Source: an uncultured Slackia sp.
Lineage (GTDB): Bacteria; Actinomycetota; Coriobacteriia; Coriobacteriales; Eggerthellaceae
DNA length: 22,040 bases
Assembly (NCBI GenBank): GCA_900553775.1
Contig: USEZ01000017.1
Span: 1-22,040 of the forward strand
Direction: 5' to 3'
In this document: positions 21,532 through 22,040 of the stretch, piece by piece
How the letters are laid out: every line of letters begins with the position of its first letter
Position numbering within the stretch: position 1 is the first letter of the stretch
Position numbers and translations under genes: made by a program
Notes under the pieces: model-generated
Told to the model about the DNA's origin: nothing
What the model saw: only the letters and a program-made list of their open reading frames with translations
The model's database searches: none

Positions 21532-22040
21532 ATGGCTGATATCTGGGTGTATGCCGAAGTCAAAGACAAGGCGCTGCGTCATGTGACGTTCGAGATGACG
21601 TCGGCGGCGCGTGCGCTGGCCGATGCGGCGGAGTGCGACGTGGTTGCGGTCGTTTGCGAGACGGGCGTCGAAGGCTTGCAGGAGCTTGCGGCGTACGGGG
21701 CCGACCGCATCGTCGTCGTGCCGGACGCCCTCGATCCGTATGCGACGCAGGCCGCGGCGGATTCGCTGGCCGATCTTGCGCGCGAGCACGAGCCTGCGGT
21801 CGCGATGTTTTCCCATTCGTCGTTCGGCATGGACGCGGCGCCGTGCATGGCGCAAGCGCTCGACGCCGTCTACGTTCCCGAAATCGTCGCGGTCGACGCA
21901 GCCCGCCGCGCCGTGGTGCGCGAGGCCTATTCCGGCAAAGTGCTTGAAACCGTGGCGGTTGCGCAAGACGGCGTCCCGACGATCCTTACCGTTCGCCCCA
22001 AGGCGATCGAGGCCGCGGCGGTGCGCGAGGGCGCAAGCGC
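21532..22040 (+). CDS. etfA: Electron transfer flavoprotein alpha subunit, N-terminal part; 3' end outside window
   Basis: 169 codons are visible from ATG 21532, which follows a strong GGAGGAG ribosome site. The start, MADIWVYAEVKDKALRHVTF, then ELAAYGADRIVVVPD and LTVRPKAIE, match EtfA/FixB N-terminal domains. Two usually conserved spots differ. The family's G-R-D-x-A-P-R reads GMDAAPC (99-105), and R-P-A-[YF]-G-G reads REAYSG (130-135). These suggest a divergent subgroup rather than damage, since the frame is clean. The C-terminal FAD-binding domain is off the window, so flavin binding cannot be checked. Its position behind etfB supports the call. Confidence 0.9.
   Translation, partial: MADIWVYAEVKDKALRHVTFEMTSAARALADAAECDVVAVVCETGVEGLQELAAYGADRIVVVPDALDPYATQAAADSLADLAREHEPAVAMFSHSSFGMDAAPCMAQALDAVYVPEIVAVDAARRAVVREAYSGKVLETVAVAQDGVPTILTVRPKAIEAAAVREGAS

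Overview
The window looks like a chromosomal segment from a high-GC Gram-positive-type bacterium, most likely a member of the Coriobacteriia (Eggerthellaceae-like: Eggerthella, Slackia or a relative). This placement rests on the GC-rich coding style, a zinc-type S14 gene, a topoisomerase IA ending in several zinc ribbons and a lysine-rich tail, the pyrH-frr-uppS-cdsA order, and an acyl-CoA dehydrogenase/EtfBA block typical of anaerobes. No search could be run, so the taxonomy is inference.

Layout. (1) 2-2119: the 3' end of a topoisomerase I gene and a ClC-type channel/transporter gene, closely linked. (2) 2120-9411: a promoter (TTGCAA-17 bp-TATAAT) and a folded leader, then an S10/spc-type ribosomal protein cluster in canonical order: rplB, rpsS, rplV, rpsC, rplP, rpmC, rpsQ, rplN, rplX, rplE, rpsZ, rpsH, rplF, rplR, rpsE, rpmD. 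It ends at two hairpins, the first a clear intrinsic terminator. The genes normally ahead of rplB (rpsJ, rplC, rplD, rplW) are not here. rpsZ (S14) is broken by a net loss of 26 bases that removes its first zinc CxxC pair. (3) 9412-11376: rplO-secY as a separate unit with a structured leader and a strong terminator. adk, map and infA do not follow secY. (4) 11577-13768: dxr (MEP isoprenoid pathway) with its own terminator, then a GNAT-family gene on the minus strand. (5) 14172-15775: an HtrA/DegP-type membrane-anchored serine protease with a terminator. (6) 15825-19337: pyrH, frr, then a 325-base palindrome-rich spacer, then uppS-cdsA (overlapping), with a terminator. (7) 19338-22040: an AT-rich control region holding a long-armed inverted repeat centred on a TATAAT box, followed by an acyl-CoA dehydrogenase gene, etfB and the first 169 codons of etfA.

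How the genes work together. Most of the window is growth machinery: ribosome assembly, protein export (SecY), ribosome recycling (Frr), UMP phosphorylation (PyrH), isoprenoid precursor and undecaprenyl diphosphate synthesis (Dxr, UppS), phospholipid activation (CdsA) and envelope protein quality control (HtrA). The last block is a catabolic or respiratory module, in which an acyl-CoA dehydrogenase/reductase exchanges electrons with an electron-transfer flavoprotein.

No new defence, mobile or secondary-metabolite system is evident. The strongest anomalies are the broken S14 gene, the fragmented ribosomal cluster with new transcription starts, the dyad over the acyl-CoA dehydrogenase promoter, the palindrome-rich frr-uppS spacer, and a ClC protein lacking the gating glutamate in its filter motif. 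No tRNA, rRNA, CRISPR array or insertion sequence was seen.
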